A stretch of 50,280 nucleotides of DNA from Comamonadaceae bacterium (GTDB lineage: Bacteria; Pseudomonadota; Gammaproteobacteria; Burkholderiales; Burkholderiaceae_C). The stretch's first letter is position 1; the number at the start of each line of letters is the position of its first letter. The DNA lies in contig CANCTD010000002.1 of NCBI GenBank assembly GCA_947380945.1, forward strand, positions 1-50,280, written 5' to 3'. The translations under genes and the position numbers were made by a program. The notes under the pieces are model-generated. The model was not told the DNA's origin. It saw only the letters and a list, made by a program, of their open reading frames with translations, and made no database searches. Positions 45,791 through 50,280 of this stretch are shown one piece after another.

Positions 45791-50280
<4,490 letters not shown>

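Overview
The window is GC-rich bacterial chromosome from a purple phototrophic betaproteobacterium. It carries bacteriochlorophyll a genes, an LH2 antenna operon and the PpsR/PpaA regulator pair. The housekeeping genes (recR-ybaB-dnaX next to a 4.5S RNA, addAB-trxA, ccmABCDE) look like Burkholderiales. A Rhodoferax- or Rubrivivax-like member of that order is the best fit; this is inferred from gene content, not from a database search. No insertion sequences, prophage, CRISPR array, tRNA or rRNA were seen.

Layout. 1-5.6 kb: end of a FemAB/GNAT-like gene, soluble (ppa) and membrane (hppA) pyrophosphatases back to back, and a convergent response regulator/hybrid kinase pair. 5.7-8.9 kb: moaA-mobA-moeA molybdenum cofactor operon. 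8.9-16.1 kb: rnhA, a methyltransferase, mltD, a MAPEG protein, recR-ybaB-dnaX, 4.5S RNA (ffs) and an EamA transporter. 16.1-18.2 kb: puc operon on the minus strand (pucB, pucA, a hairpin, pucC, and a 28-residue membrane ORF overlapping the end of pucC), driven by a promoter lying inside two TGT-N12-ACA PpsR boxes. 18.2-25.9 kb: flavoprotein, addA, addB, trxA. 25.9-31.7 kb: a tight minus-strand run dxs-hemA-ccmABCDE. 31.9-37.5 kb: bchC, an NnrU-family gene, bchI, bchD, bchO. 37.5-39.7 kb: bchP and bchG on the minus strand. 39.8-42.2 kb: ppsR and ppaA on the minus strand. 42.3 kb to the end: bchF-bchN-bchB-bchH-bchL with overlapping or nearly overlapping genes; bchL runs off the window.

How the parts work together. 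dxs (isoprenoid precursors), hemA (5-aminolevulinate branch of tetrapyrrole synthesis) and ccm (cytochrome c maturation) form one apparent operon. Its start carries a PpsR box shared with the divergent bchC promoter. BchI, D and H make the Mg-chelatase, assisted by BchO. BchL, N and B make the dark-operative protochlorophyllide reductase. BchF and BchC carry out the ring-A C3 steps, and BchG/BchP add and reduce the tail. pucBA makes the LH2 apoproteins and pucC helps assemble them. bchXYZ, bchM, bchE/acsF, bchJ, puf, puh and all recognised crt genes are absent, so the photosynthesis genes are split or continue beyond the right edge.

Most interesting points: the LH2 alpha subunit has Phe44-Leu45, the signature of blue-shifted B800-820 antennae; dnaX contains an A9 slippery run whose shifted frames both stop at once; an unrecognised 28-aa membrane peptide is coupled to pucC; an intrinsic-terminator-like hairpin sits just before the pucC start codon; and PpsR boxes recur at the puc, dxs/bchC, bchG and ppaA/bchF control regions.
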